64,000 nucleotides of DNA from Olleya sp. YS (GCF_029760915.1 NZ_CP121685.1:248001-312000), one strand, 5' to 3'. Positions 27,779-36,260 are shown, counted from the stretch's first letter. The notes: generated by a model not told the origin, from the sequence alone. Program-made: numbers and translations.

Positions 27779-28198
27779 TTAAAACATCTCGCGTCCAGAA
27801 AAATGGAAAGCACCTTCAATAGCTGCATTCTCATCGCTATCACTTCCGTGTACTGCATTTTCTCCTATAGAAGCTGCATATAATTTACGGATAGTCCCTT
27901 CTGCTGCATCTGCAGGATTAGTTGCACCAATTAGGGTTCTAAAATCCTCAACTGCGTTTTCTTTTTCTAAAATTGCTGCAACAATAGGACCACGTGTCAT
28001 ATACTCTACCAACTCACCAAAAAATGGTCTTTCGTTATGTATCGCGTAAAATGCTTCAGCATCTTGCTTAGTCATGTGTGTTAATTTCATTGCAACGATT
28101 CTAAAACCTGAAGCGTTAATTTTTTCTAAGATTGCGCCAATATGCCCTTTTTCAACAGAGTCAGGCTTAAGCATTGTAAATGTTCTGTTAGTTGCCAT
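27779..28198 (-). CDS. ndk: nucleoside diphosphate kinase
   Basis: Moves phosphate from ATP to nucleoside diphosphates through a phospho-histidine. The active-site His is in [15 protein letters not shown] near residue 117; the start [20 protein letters not shown] and the [18 protein letters not shown] stretch are the family's nucleotide-site segments. At 139 residues it is normal. It is divergent from nrnA. Confidence 0.96.
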   Translation of the reverse strand: MATNRTFTMLKPDSVEKGHIGAILEKINASGFRIVAMKLTHMTKQDAEAFYAIHNERPFFGELVEYMTRGPIVAAILEKENAVEDFRTLIGATNPADAAEGTIRKLYAASIGENAVHGSDSDENAAIEGAFHFSGREMF

Positions 28199-28275
28199 TT
28201 TTTAATTTTATATTATCTAATTCATTTAAAAAACAAGCCTTATTACTTTTCTAAAAAGCGCTTGTTAATTTTGTG

Positions 28276-28283
28276 CAAAAGTA
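28276..28283 (-). promoter_or_regulatory. -7 promoter box for ndk
   Basis: Read on the minus strand, TACTTTTG fits TAnnTTTG exactly and would start an RNA near 28269, about 70 bases before the ndk ATG. Confidence 0.55.
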
Positions 28284-28342
28284 AGGTATTTATTAAGAAA
28301 AACAATATTATCCATTATTAAAAATTTGTATATTCGTCTGCT

Positions 28343-29362
28343 ATGAAAACACAAGAAATTTCAGAATTAAAAACACTGCTAAATTCGCCTAAAAAAATTG
28401 TAATAGTTAGCCATAAAAATCCAGATGGAGATGCTATTGGCTCTAGTTTAGCGTTGTTTCATTACCTAACAAAAACTAACCATTTAGCTACTGTTATTGT
28501 ACCAAATGACTATCCAGATTTTCTAAAATGGATACCAGGTCAGGATTTAATTTTAAAATATGAATCTCAGCAGGAAGATTGCAATCAAAAATTAGAGGAA
28601 GCAGATCTTATTTTTGCTTTAGACTTTAATGCGTTTCATAGAACAGGAAACATGGAAACTGTTTTAACTAACAATACAGCATTGAAAATAATGATTGATC
28701 ACCATCAACAACCTGATGGATTTGCCAAATACACTTATAGTGATGTTAGTATGAGCTCTACCTGTGAGATGGTTTATAATTTTATTGACTATTTAGATGG
28801 TTTAAAAATCATCGATAGCAATATTGCAACTGCCATTTACGTTGGTATCATGACAGATACTGGATCTTTTAGATTTAGATCAACCACAAGTGCAACCCAT
28901 AGGATAATTGCTAGTTTAATAGATAAAGGTGCAGATAATACCATGATACATAATCAAGTGTACGACACCAATAGCTACAACCGATTGCAACTATTAGGTT
29001 GTGCGCTAAGTAATCTAAAAGTTGTACCAGATTCTAGAGCTGCATATATCACTTTATCGCAACAAGAGTTACAGCAGTTTGATTATAAAAAAGGAGATAC
29101 AGAAGGATTTGTAAATTACGCCTTATCATTAAACAACGTCGTTTTGGCAGCTATTTTTATTGAAGATTTGCAGCAAGGCATTATTAAAATTTCATTACGA
29201 TCTAAAGGTGATTTTTCTGTAAATGAAATGTCAAGAGCGCACTTTGAAGGAGGAGGACACACCAATGCTGCAGGAGGAAAAAGTGACACGACTTTAGATA
29301 AAACCGTTGAAAAATTTATTAGTATATTACCACAATACAACATTGCATTACATGAAGCATAA
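28343..29362 (+). CDS. DHH-family phosphoesterase (NrnA-like)
   Basis: A bifunctional oligoribonuclease / pAp-phosphatase type DHH/DHHA1 enzyme of 339 residues. Metal motifs are SHKNPDGDAIGSS (residues 22-34), ALDFNAF, IDHHQQP near 120 and GIMTDTGSFRF near 170. The C-terminal DHHA1 domain ends with GGGHTNAAGG. It would finish RNA decay by clearing short oligonucleotides, and may clear 3'-phosphoadenosine 5'-phosphate. Its last bases overlap the gldI start. The pairing of this gene with gldI is usual in gliding flavobacteria. Confidence 0.9.
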   Translation: MKTQEISELKTLLNSPKKIVIVSHKNPDGDAIGSSLALFHYLTKTNHLATVIVPNDYPDFLKWIPGQDLILKYESQQEDCNQKLEEADLIFALDFNAFHRTGNMETVLTNNTALKIMIDHHQQPDGFAKYTYSDVSMSSTCEMVYNFIDYLDGLKIIDSNIATAIYVGIMTDTGSFRFRSTTSATHRIIASLIDKGADNTMIHNQVYDTNSYNRLQLLGCALSNLKVVPDSRAAYITLSQQELQQFDYKKGDTEGFVNYALSLNNVVLAAIFIEDLQQGIIKISLRSKGDFSVNEMSRAHFEGGGHTNAAGGKSDTTLDKTVEKFISILPQYNIALHEA

Positions 29363-29894
29363 CCTAATTATATTAATAATATTATTAACCACAGTTTTTG
29401 GTTGTAAAACACCTGAAGCCCGTAAACCTGTTTCTGTAAATTCTGGGTCTTTTATAAATGAATCTGTTGAACGCAACAAAGCATTAAACCAAAAAGAAAC
29501 AGAGGTTATTGAAGCTATTATGGCTAAGCAACCAGAAAAAAATTATCAAACCTCAGGTAACGGTTTTTGGTATTATTATAATACTAAAGTTGAAGATAGT
29601 ACAGCTACACCAGAGTTTGGTGACCTAGTAACGTTTGATTATAACGTCAAAGACCTTAAAGGAAACACTATTTACACTAAAGAAGAACTTCAAACACAAC
29701 ACTATGCAATGGACCAACAAGAGTTGTTTAGTGGACTTCGTGAAGGCTTAAAATTAATGCAAGCTGGCGAAACTGCTACATTTATTTTTCCATCTCAAAA
29801 AGCTTATGGTTATTATGGTGATGAAAATAAAATAGGAACCAACATTCCAATAATTTGTGAAGTTTCTGTACATTCGATAACCCAAAAAGAATAG
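29352..29894 (+). CDS. gldI: gliding motility lipoprotein GldI (FKBP-type isomerase)
   Basis: A lipoprotein with an FKBP-like prolyl isomerase domain needed for gliding and type IX secretion in Flavobacterium johnsoniae. ATG at 29352 is chosen since it begins a clean signal peptide ending LLTTVFGCKTPEARK; an upstream in-frame ATG lies inside nrnA. The FKBP part includes FGDLVTFDYNVKDLKGN, FSGLREGLKLMQAGETATFI and AYGYYGD. It overlaps nrnA by 11 bases and precedes another isomerase gene by 21. This is one sign that the cell has gliding or T9SS machinery. Confidence 0.88.
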   Translation: MKHNLIILIILLTTVFGCKTPEARKPVSVNSGSFINESVERNKALNQKETEVIEAIMAKQPEKNYQTSGNGFWYYYNTKVEDSTATPEFGDLVTFDYNVKDLKGNTIYTKEELQTQHYAMDQQELFSGLREGLKLMQAGETATFIFPSQKAYGYYGDENKIGTNIPIICEVSVHSITQKE

Positions 29895-29915
29895 AAATAA
29901 ACCCAATTTAATACA

Positions 29916-31133
29916 ATGAATAATTTAATTAACACAATGAAATTAATAATTATTGCACTTATGGTAAGCCTTTCAAGCACGTCTTGCCAAGATAAATACC
30001 CAGATTTAGAAGACGGATTATATGCCGAAATTGTAACCAATTACGGAACTATGGTTGCCAAATTGTATTACGATAAAGTACCAGTAACCGTTGCCAATTT
30101 TGTTGGTTTAGCCGAAGGAACACACCCAAAGTTAGCAGACACCTTAAAAGGAAAACCATTTTATAATGGAGTAATTTTTCATCGAGTAATGGACAAATTT
30201 ATGATCCAAGGTGGTGACCCAACTGGAACAGGTATGGGTAGTGCAGGTTTTAAGTTTTATAGCGAGTTTGACCCATCATTAAGTCACAATAAAGCAGGAA
30301 TTTTATCTATGGCTAATTCAGGTGGTGTTAACACTAATGGAAGTCAGTTTTTTATAACCGAAGTCCCAAGAACAAATCTAGATGCCTTTTTAGCAGATGG
30401 TAGTTTAAAAAATTGTAATGCACCAAGAACTAGTTGTCACCCAGTATTTGGAGAATTGGTATTAGGATTAGATGTACAAGACACCATTTCTAATGTGCCT
30501 GTTGCTGGACCAAGAGGGACGACACCTGTAGACGATGTTGTGATGCAACAAGTTAATATTATCCGTAAAGGAAAAGACGCTAAAGCATTTGATGCAGCAA
30601 AAGTATTTACAGAGCAAGAACCGTTACTACCAAAAAAATTAGAAGATCTAAAAGCAGAAATGCAAGAAAAAATGAAAGCTCAAGCTAAAGAAGCAGCTGA
30701 TAAGTTTATTAAAGACAATATTGATAAAAAAGGGGAAGTAAAAGAGTTTTCAACTGGATTAGTAATGATTTTAGATGCTAAACCAAATGGTGTTACACCA
30801 AAAGCATCAGACAGAGTGTTAATAGATTGTACTGGTTATTTAGAAAACGGAACATTTTTCTGGACAACAAAAGCAGAAGATGCTAAAAAAGCAAACCAAT
30901 ACAATGAAGATGCAGACAAGCAAGGTGCTTATAAACCGTTTGGTATGCCTTATAACGAATCTGCTACTTTAGTACCAGGATTTAGAGAAGCGATGTTAAA
31001 TATGGATATTGGTGACAAAGCCAGAATATTTGTACCAAGTTATTTAGGTTATGGTGCATCTGGTAATGGACCAATTCCACCAAACGCTAATATCATTTTT
31101 GATTTAGAATTGGTTGGATTGGAGAAAAAATAG
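29916..31133 (+). CDS. cyclophilin-FKBP fusion peptidyl-prolyl isomerase, lipoprotein
   Basis: Two different isomerase domains in one exported protein. A lipobox (SLSSTSCQDK) lies near residue 24; ATG at 29937 would give a tidier signal peptide than 29916. The cyclophilin domain (about 30-220) has FHRVMDKFMIQGGDPTGTG and NGSQFFITEVP. A Lys/Glu helical linker (about 225-285) joins it to an FKBP domain (about 285-405) with VLIDCTGYLENGTFFWTT, VPGFREAMLNMDIGDKARIF and GYGASGNGPIPPNANIIFDL. It follows gldI in one unit, so folding of secreted or surface proteins is a likely job. Confidence 0.88.
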   Translation: MNNLINTMKLIIIALMVSLSSTSCQDKYPDLEDGLYAEIVTNYGTMVAKLYYDKVPVTVANFVGLAEGTHPKLADTLKGKPFYNGVIFHRVMDKFMIQGGDPTGTGMGSAGFKFYSEFDPSLSHNKAGILSMANSGGVNTNGSQFFITEVPRTNLDAFLADGSLKNCNAPRTSCHPVFGELVLGLDVQDTISNVPVAGPRGTTPVDDVVMQQVNIIRKGKDAKAFDAAKVFTEQEPLLPKKLEDLKAEMQEKMKAQAKEAADKFIKDNIDKKGEVKEFSTGLVMILDAKPNGVTPKASDRVLIDCTGYLENGTFFWTTKAEDAKKANQYNEDADKQGAYKPFGMPYNESATLVPGFREAMLNMDIGDKARIFVPSYLGYGASGNGPIPPNANIIFDLELVGLEKK

Positions 31134-31156
31134 AATACAATAAATATAAATACATT

Positions 31157-31182
31157 AAAAGCACTCTTCGGAGTGCTTTTTT
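31157..31182 (+). terminator. intrinsic terminator after the isomerase operon
   Basis: AAAAGCACTC, a TTCG tetraloop and GAGTGCTTTTTT. UUCG loops are very stable. Confidence 0.9.
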
Positions 31183-31336
31183 GATTTAAATACTTTGAGT
31201 TTTAGTTTAGTTTCTAAAATGTCAAGTGTGCTTTATAATTAATTCATTCATAATAGTATTATTTGTTATAACTTAAAAAGTACACTCCAAAAAATTTCAT
31301 AACTTTCCAGTCAACTAACTTAAAATTTACAACCTT

Positions 31337-31708
31337 ATGAAATTAGGAGCCTTCTCAATAAGCCTTGCAGTTAAAGATTTAAATACCTCTAAAGCTTTTT
31401 ACGAAAAATTAGGGTTTAGCGTATTTGCTGGACAACCAGAAAAAAATTATCTAATTATGAAAAATGGGAATTCCCTAGTAGGATTATTTCAAGGGATGTT
31501 TGACAATAATATTTTAACTTTTAATCCTGGTTGGGATGAAAGTGCTAATAAATTAGAAGATTTTGATGATGTTAGAAGCATCCAAAAACATTTAAAGCAA
31601 TACAACGTCCCTTTTATAACAGAAGCTGATGAGAACACCACTGGTCCTGCTAGTTTTGTGGTTTTGGATCCAGATGGAAATGCTATTTTAATAGATCAGC
31701 ATGTATAA
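31337..31708 (+). CDS. VOC (glyoxalase/bleomycin-resistance) family protein
   Basis: A 123-residue vicinal-oxygen-chelate protein built of two beta-alpha-beta-beta-beta units. The first starts GAFSISLAVKDLNTSKAFYEKLGF; the second ends FVVLDPDGNAILIDQHV. The usual metal His at the first position is replaced (SISLAV has no His), so it may be a binding protein or use a reduced metal site. Substrate unknown. It is a single gene with its own leader. Confidence 0.82.
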   Translation: MKLGAFSISLAVKDLNTSKAFYEKLGFSVFAGQPEKNYLIMKNGNSLVGLFQGMFDNNILTFNPGWDESANKLEDFDDVRSIQKHLKQYNVPFITEADENTTGPASFVVLDPDGNAILIDQHV

Positions 31709-31723
31709 AGTAGCTAATTGCTA

Positions 31724-32389
31724 CTACTCTACAGGAAAATCAAAATATTGATTACGGAAAGGTTCACCTCTTAATGTAAAGTGCCACCACTCTTGCGGAT
31801 AATTTCTAAAACCATTAGTCAACATCACCTTTTGTAATAATTGTCTGTTAGCTTGTTGCTGTTTACTTAGATTTTTATTGTCAACCCAAGATTCTGTACC
31901 AAAAAAGTCATAAGGTGTTCCCATATCCAACTCTTCTCCAGTTTCAAGATTTATAATAGTTAAATCTAAAGTACTACCACTACTGTGTCTAGATTTAGAA
32001 GCAATATAACCCTCTTTAAATAGATTTTTCTTTTGCACATTAGGATAATAGTCTTGTTTTTTTAGGGTATCGTTAACTTGTTTAGCCCAACGCACAAAAT
32101 GGTCAACTGCTCGTTGTGGTCTGTAAGCATCATAAATTTTTAATCCTAACCCTTGTTTTTTTAGTGTATCTTGTACCTTTTGTAAAGCTTTAGCAGCTTG
32201 AGTTGTCATAATAACCACTTCTTTATTGTAACCATCTATCTGCTGTCCCACAAAATTATTGTCGTTACAATATCTTAATTCCACAGCTAAGTCATCAATA
32301 ATATCCTGAGCATAAACAAAACCTTCACGTAATTGTGCAGTGCAAATGATTGTAAAAAATGTTAGTAAAAGTGCTAGACTAAACTTCAT
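31724..32389 (-). CDS. D-alanyl-D-alanine dipeptidase (VanX/DdpX family)
   Basis: An M15D zinc peptidase that cuts D-Ala-D-Ala, here probably for peptidoglycan turnover rather than drug resistance. A signal peptide ends near TIICTAQLR. The zinc and catalytic residues are in SRHSSGSTLDLTII near residue 135 and in the PQEWWHFTLRGEP segment near 200; the family's YDAYRPQRAV segment sits near 80. At 221 residues it has the normal size. No vanA/vanH genes are present, so glycopeptide resistance is not suggested. Confidence 0.88.
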   Translation of the reverse strand: MKFSLALLLTFFTIICTAQLREGFVYAQDIIDDLAVELRYCNDNNFVGQQIDGYNKEVVIMTTQAAKALQKVQDTLKKQGLGLKIYDAYRPQRAVDHFVRWAKQVNDTLKKQDYYPNVQKKNLFKEGYIASKSRHSSGSTLDLTIINLETGEELDMGTPYDFFGTESWVDNKNLSKQQQANRQLLQKVMLTNGFRNYPQEWWHFTLRGEPFRNQYFDFPVE

Positions 32390-32442
32390 GATTAATTATT
32401 TATAGGCTAAATTTAAAAAATAAAAATCAACTAAAGATTGTC

Positions 32443-33036
32443 ATGCTATTTAATGAAGAAATAAAGCTGAATTTACCAGATGCAGAAATAAGCTACTTTC
32501 CAAACTTTTTTAATCAAGAAGAAGCAAATCAGTTTTATAAAGTGTTATTAAATGACATCCCTTGGCAACAAGATGATATAACAATTTTTGGAAAAACCTA
32601 CGCACAGCCTAGACTAACTGCTTTGTTAGCAGATAATAACAAACCCTACAGCTATTCTAATATAACCATGCATCCACACGTATTTGATTCCGCTTTAAAC
32701 GAAATAAAAAAACGAGTAGAGCAACACGTTGGAATAACTTTTACCACATGTCTTGCAAATTTATACAGAGATGGACAAGATAGTAACGGTTGGCATGCAG
32801 ATAACGAAAAAGAATTAGGTAAAAATCCAACAATAGCTTCGGTAAGCTTTGGTGAGGCTAGGTATTTTAATTTAAAACACAGACATAACAAAAATCTAAA
32901 ACAAAAACTATTGCTAGAGCATGGTAGTCTATTATTAATGAAAGGCGAAACACAACACCACTGGTTACATCAAATTGCAAAAACTAAAAAAGTAGTGAAA
33001 CCAAGAATTAATTTAACGTTTAGAATCATTAAATAA
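32443..33036 (+). CDS. alkB: AlkB-like 2-oxoglutarate dioxygenase
   Basis: Fe(II)/2-oxoglutarate enzyme that removes alkyl groups from damaged bases. The iron ligands are His and Asp in NGWHADNEKELG near residue 110 and His in QHHWLHQI near 168; the 2-oxoglutarate-binding Arg pair is in KPRINLTFRII at the end. At 197 residues it is the compact ALKBH2/3-like form. It is a lone gene, divergent from the dipeptidase. Repair role comes from the family. Confidence 0.88.
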   Translation: MLFNEEIKLNLPDAEISYFPNFFNQEEANQFYKVLLNDIPWQQDDITIFGKTYAQPRLTALLADNNKPYSYSNITMHPHVFDSALNEIKKRVEQHVGITFTTCLANLYRDGQDSNGWHADNEKELGKNPTIASVSFGEARYFNLKHRHNKNLKQKLLLEHGSLLLMKGETQHHWLHQIAKTKKVVKPRINLTFRIIK

Positions 33037-33235
33037 GGATAAAACATTAGGTATTAACTGTAAATAAGTGGATGAGATTCCGTTTAAAGTCAGAGATTTT
33101 AAAACCAACAAACTTTTATACGGACTGCATGCTTTAAAAATTTTAAAGATGGGATCCCAACTGTTGTTGGGATTTATGTGACCAACAAGCTATAATTCGC
33201 GCTTTGCGCTTTTAAAGCTTGGGTCTTACAAACAT

Positions 33236-33266
33236 AAAAGCCAAGGTCCCTCAACCTTGGCTTTTT
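33236..33266. terminator. hairpin terminator in the alkB-hydrolase gap
   Basis: AAAAGCCAAGGT and ACCTTGGCTTTTT flank a CCCTCA loop. The whole 33037-33603 gap lacks a gene. It also contains GGATCCCAAC..GTTGGGATT and TTCGCGCTTTGCGCTTTT, palindromic bits common as intergenic repeats in this group. The terminator lies 200 bp past alkB and may end alkB or an unseen short RNA. Confidence 0.7.
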
Positions 33267-33564
33267 GCTATTTGGCATCTTTTGTATTAGGTTAGATTTA
33301 GGGTCTCTATATCAACTTAATGGATGCAAATATTAATTAATTAATCCATTGAACTAAAAAGTATGTAATTCTTAGTACGTGTCAAACATAAAACTTATTC
33401 TTATAGTTTGCGATAAAAAACATTATAAATCGATGAAATGCATAAAATTTTAACATTTATCGATTAAAATATACTAACTATCGTTTAAAAACACTTTTTT
33501 AGCACACTATTTTTTTAATTTGCTTAAAAAATTAAATGTAAATTTGAACGTTATAAATAAAGTT

Positions 33565-33580
33565 TTGGCACTTAATTTGA
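33565..33580 (+). promoter_or_regulatory. sigma-54-like promoter before the hydrolase gene
   Basis: TTGGCAC at 33565-33571 and TTGA at 33577-33580 give GG-N10-GA, close to the sigma-54 pattern TGGCAC-N5-TTGC. The predicted start is near 33592, 12 bases before the ATG. Two further boxes of this kind lie 1.1 kb away on the other strand (34679-34695 and 34871-34888). Confidence 0.6.
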
Positions 33581-33603
33581 ATACTTAGTATAAATTTTTT
33601 TAT

Positions 33604-34530
33604 ATGAAAACCTATCTTTTAGTTCTACTCACTTTGTGTTCTGTTTCTGCAATTGCTCAAGAACAGGACTATTCATCTCAAGACTTAGTCATTAATAAAC
33701 ATATAGAAGGTACTTTATTGCTTCCCAATAATAAAGATAAACCCAATCTAGCTATTATAATTGCTGGATCTGGACCGACAGATAGAAACGGAAATCAGAA
33801 TTTTTTAAAAAGTAATACCCTAAAAAAACTAGCTATTGGTTTAACCAATAATAATATTGCAACTTTTAGATACGATAAGCGCATTGTAAAACAAATACGA
33901 GAAAACAACGTAGACAAAGACATTATGTTTGACGACTTTGTTACTGATGCTACATCTGTCATAGACTATTTTAAACTGCAAGGCAAGTATAATAAAATAT
34001 TTATCGTTGGGCATAGTCAAGGTAGCCTGGTTGGCATGCTTGCAGCAAAAGATAGAGCTGATGGTTTTATATCCTTAGCTGGAGCTGGCCAAACTATAGA
34101 TAATGTTATTTTAGAACAAGTCGAAAAAACTGCTCCTCAATTTACTGAAGATACCAAACGTGTGTTTAAAATTTTAAAAGAAGGAAAAACAACTACAGAT
34201 TACCCTATAGCTTTATCATCAATTTTTAACTTAGACGTTCAAAAATTTATAATGAATTGGATGACCTATAATCCAGTAGAAATAATGAAAACTTTAGATA
34301 TGCCTTCATTAATCATTAACGGAACCAAGGACTTACAAGTTAGCGAAGCTGAAGCTACGCTTTTAAAAGACGCATCACCTAAAGCAGAATTAAAAATTAT
34401 TGAAAATATGAATCATGTGCTAGTGACTATTCTAGGTGATGATCTAGAAAACTCAAAATCTTATAACGAGTCACAAAGACCTTTAGCATCAGAGCTTATT
34501 GATAGCATAGTTTTGTTTATCAACAAATAA
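33604..34530 (+). CDS. exported alpha/beta hydrolase
   Basis: A 308-residue serine hydrolase with a signal peptide (first 18 residues, ending AIAQEQ). The oxyanion region is IIAGSGPTDRNGNQNFL near residue 53, the nucleophile elbow GHSQGSLVG near 138, the acid in NGTKDLQVSEAE near 240 and the His in MNHVL near 273. This matches the group of exported or periplasmic esterase/peptidase-like hydrolases (S9-like, 'alpha/beta hydrolase family'). The substrate is unknown. A sigma-54-like promoter lies just upstream, so its expression may depend on RpoN and an enhancer-binding protein. Confidence 0.85.
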   Translation: MKTYLLVLLTLCSVSAIAQEQDYSSQDLVINKHIEGTLLLPNNKDKPNLAIIIAGSGPTDRNGNQNFLKSNTLKKLAIGLTNNNIATFRYDKRIVKQIRENNVDKDIMFDDFVTDATSVIDYFKLQGKYNKIFIVGHSQGSLVGMLAAKDRADGFISLAGAGQTIDNVILEQVEKTAPQFTEDTKRVFKILKEGKTTTDYPIALSSIFNLDVQKFIMNWMTYNPVEIMKTLDMPSLIINGTKDLQVSEAEATLLKDASPKAELKIIENMNHVLVTILGDDLENSKSYNESQRPLASELIDSIVLFINK

Positions 34531-34552
34531 TCAAACAACCCTATATAAAACA

Positions 34553-34667
34553 GAAAAAGCATCCTAAAAGGATGCTTTTTCATACTAACCAACCAAAAAT
34601 ATGATAATTACCACTCGTTTCTATTAGGTAACCACACCTAGAAAGAAAGTCATCATAAGTAATTACA
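34553..34667 (-). ncRNA. candidate sigma-54-driven small RNA, copy 1
   Basis: Predicted RNA of about 115 nt from near 34667 down to the terminator at 34581-34553 (GAAAAAGCATCC, TAAAA loop, GGATGCTTTTTC). It aligns end to end with copy 2 (34747-34860). Conserved: UAUGAUGACUU near the 5' end, a hairpin capped by AGGUGUGGUUACCU, then UUUGGUUGGUUAGUAUG just before the terminator. The outer hairpin arms UUUCUA and UAGAAA pair here, while copy 2 has UUUUA and UAAAA, so pairing is kept although bases differ. No coding potential of note. No known family is recognised. Confidence 0.7.
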
Positions 34668-34678
34668 CTTTCTATATT

Positions 34679-34695
34679 ACAATTGTCGTGCCAAA
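34679..34695 (-). promoter_or_regulatory. sigma-54-like promoter of sRNA copy 1
   Basis: On the minus strand TTTGGCACGACAATTGTAA contains TGGCACG-N4-TTGT. The -24 GG and -12 G are ten bases apart, and only the final C of the consensus TTGC differs. It is the best -24/-12 match I see in the window. Confidence 0.7.
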
Positions 34696-34746
34696 TCACT
34701 GATAATTACACGTTTAAATGTTAAAAAAACACTAAAATTATTAATA

Positions 34747-34860
34747 GAAAAAGCACCCAAAAAAAGGGTGCTTTTTCATACTAACCAACCAAATGTAATC
34801 ATTACTCGTTTTAGTTAAGGTAACCACACCTTGTATTAAAAGTCATCATAATTGATTACA
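34747..34860 (-). ncRNA. candidate sigma-54-driven small RNA, copy 2
   Basis: Predicted RNA of about 114 nt ending in GAAAAAGCACCC, an A7 loop (T7 in the plus-read hairpin) and GGGTGCTTTTTC (34777-34747). The same order of elements as copy 1: UUAUGAUGACUUUU, a hairpin with inner stem AAGGU/ACCUU and outer stem UUUUA/UAAAA around GUGGUU, a possible 5'-3' pairing of GUAAUC with GAUUAC, and UUUGGUUGGUUAGUAUG. The 3' terminator is strong in both directions. The two copies are about 190 bp apart and share promoter type, so a tandem duplication is clear. Confidence 0.7.
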
Positions 34861-34870
34861 CACTATACAA

Positions 34871-34888
34871 ATCAATTCTTGTGCCAAA
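34871..34888 (-). promoter_or_regulatory. sigma-54-like promoter of sRNA copy 2
   Basis: On the minus strand TTTGGCACAAGAATTGAT has TGGCAC-N5-TTGA, with GG and GA ten bases apart. The predicted start is near 34860. Confidence 0.65.
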
Positions 34889-34952
34889 CTTTATTTTTAA
34901 ACCTTTTGTTAACCATTTTATTTGATTATTTTGCGATAAATAAACTAACATT

Positions 34953-36260
34953 ATGAGTGAACCACTATTTACTAACGACACCGTTATTTTTGGCGTATTG
35001 ATGCTAGCTTTAGGTTTGATTTTTTATACCGAATCATTAAAAGGTGGCTTTTGGGAAAAATTTTATAAGATTGTTCCAGGTCTATTTATGGCGTATATGC
35101 TACCAGCAGTATTAACAACCATTGGATTAATTGCTCCAGAATGGGAAACTACTACTGATACTGGAGAAGTTATTAAACATAAAACCAATTTGTATTATGT
35201 GGCTAGTCGTTACTTACTACCTGCTGCTTTAGTATTAATGACCTTAAGTATTGACCTAAAAGCTGTTTTTAATTTAGGATGGCGTGCTTTAGTTATGTTT
35301 TTTACAGGAACAATTGGGATTGTCATTGGTGGTCCAATTGCCATATTATTAATTTCTATTTTCTCTCCAGAAACTGTTGGTGGAGCTGGTCCAGATGCTG
35401 TTTGGAGAGGCTTGTCCACACTAGCAGGAAGTTGGATTGGTGGTGGAGCCAATCAAACTGCTATGCTAGAAATTTTTGAATATAATCAAGCAGAATACGG
35501 TAAAATGGTTTTTGTCGATATAGTCGTAGCTAACATTTGGATGGCACTTTTATTAATAGGAATTGGAAAACGTACCAAGATTAATAAATGGCTAAAAGCA
35601 GATACGTCTTCTATAGAAGAACTAAAAGAAAAAGTCTCTACTTTTTCTGAAAGTGTAAAACGCAATCCGTCACTTACAGATTTAATGATTTTAGGAGCTA
35701 TTGGTTTTGGAACAGTAAGTATTGCACATTTAGGTGCTAATTTTTTAGCTCCATTTTTTGGCGAAGTGGTCTCTAATATAGAATCACCAACTTGGAAAAA
35801 CACACTTACTTTTTTAGATAGTACTTTTTTCTGGATGATTAGTATTGCTACTGTAATTGCAATAGTGCTATCCTTTACAAAAGCACGAAACTACGAAGGT
35901 GCTGGAGCTAGTAAATTTGGAAGCGTTTTTATCTATATTTTAGTTGCAACCATCGGAATGAAAATAAACATTGCCTCAATTTTTGACAATTTAGGTTTAA
36001 TAGCTGTTGGATTAGTCTGGATGACAATTCATGCTATACTTTTAATAGGTGTCGCTAAATTAATTAAAGCACCTTATTTCTTTTTAGCTGTTGGAAGTCA
36101 AGCCAATGTTGGTGGTGCAGCATCTGCTCCAATTGTAGCGTCTGCATTTCATCCTTCTCTAGCAACGGTTGGTGTCCTTTTAGCAGTTGTTGGATATGCT
36201 GTAGGGACTTTAGCCGCAATTGGTTGTACTATTTTAATGCAATTAGCTGCAGGAGGTTAG
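34953..36260 (+). CDS. DUF819 family membrane protein
   Basis: A 435-residue integral membrane protein with about 11 hydrophobic segments. DUF819 proteins resemble transporters; their substrate is not established. Typical pieces are TNDTVIFGVLMLALGLIFYT at the start, the inner repeat GSWIGGGANQTAMLEIF near 155 and its counterpart AVGSQANVGGAASAPIVASA near 380. The two Gly/Asn-rich re-entrant-like segments point to an inverted-repeat fold. It starts 63 bp from the predicted sRNA promoter on the other strand and is followed by a lipoprotein gene. Confidence 0.85.
   Translation: MSEPLFTNDTVIFGVLMLALGLIFYTESLKGGFWEKFYKIVPGLFMAYMLPAVLTTIGLIAPEWETTTDTGEVIKHKTNLYYVASRYLLPAALVLMTLSIDLKAVFNLGWRALVMFFTGTIGIVIGGPIAILLISIFSPETVGGAGPDAVWRGLSTLAGSWIGGGANQTAMLEIFEYNQAEYGKMVFVDIVVANIWMALLLIGIGKRTKINKWLKADTSSIEELKEKVSTFSESVKRNPSLTDLMILGAIGFGTVSIAHLGANFLAPFFGEVVSNIESPTWKNTLTFLDSTFFWMISIATVIAIVLSFTKARNYEGAGASKFGSVFIYILVATIGMKINIASIFDNLGLIAVGLVWMTIHAILLIGVAKLIKAPYFFLAVGSQANVGGAASAPIVASAFHPSLATVGVLLAVVGYAVGTLAAIGCTILMQLAAGG

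Noticed and set aside
34560-34600. A short peptide from the AUG next to the sRNA terminator (AGUAUGAAAAAGC)
   Set aside because: The frame would run directly through the terminator hairpin and is not kept between the two copies.
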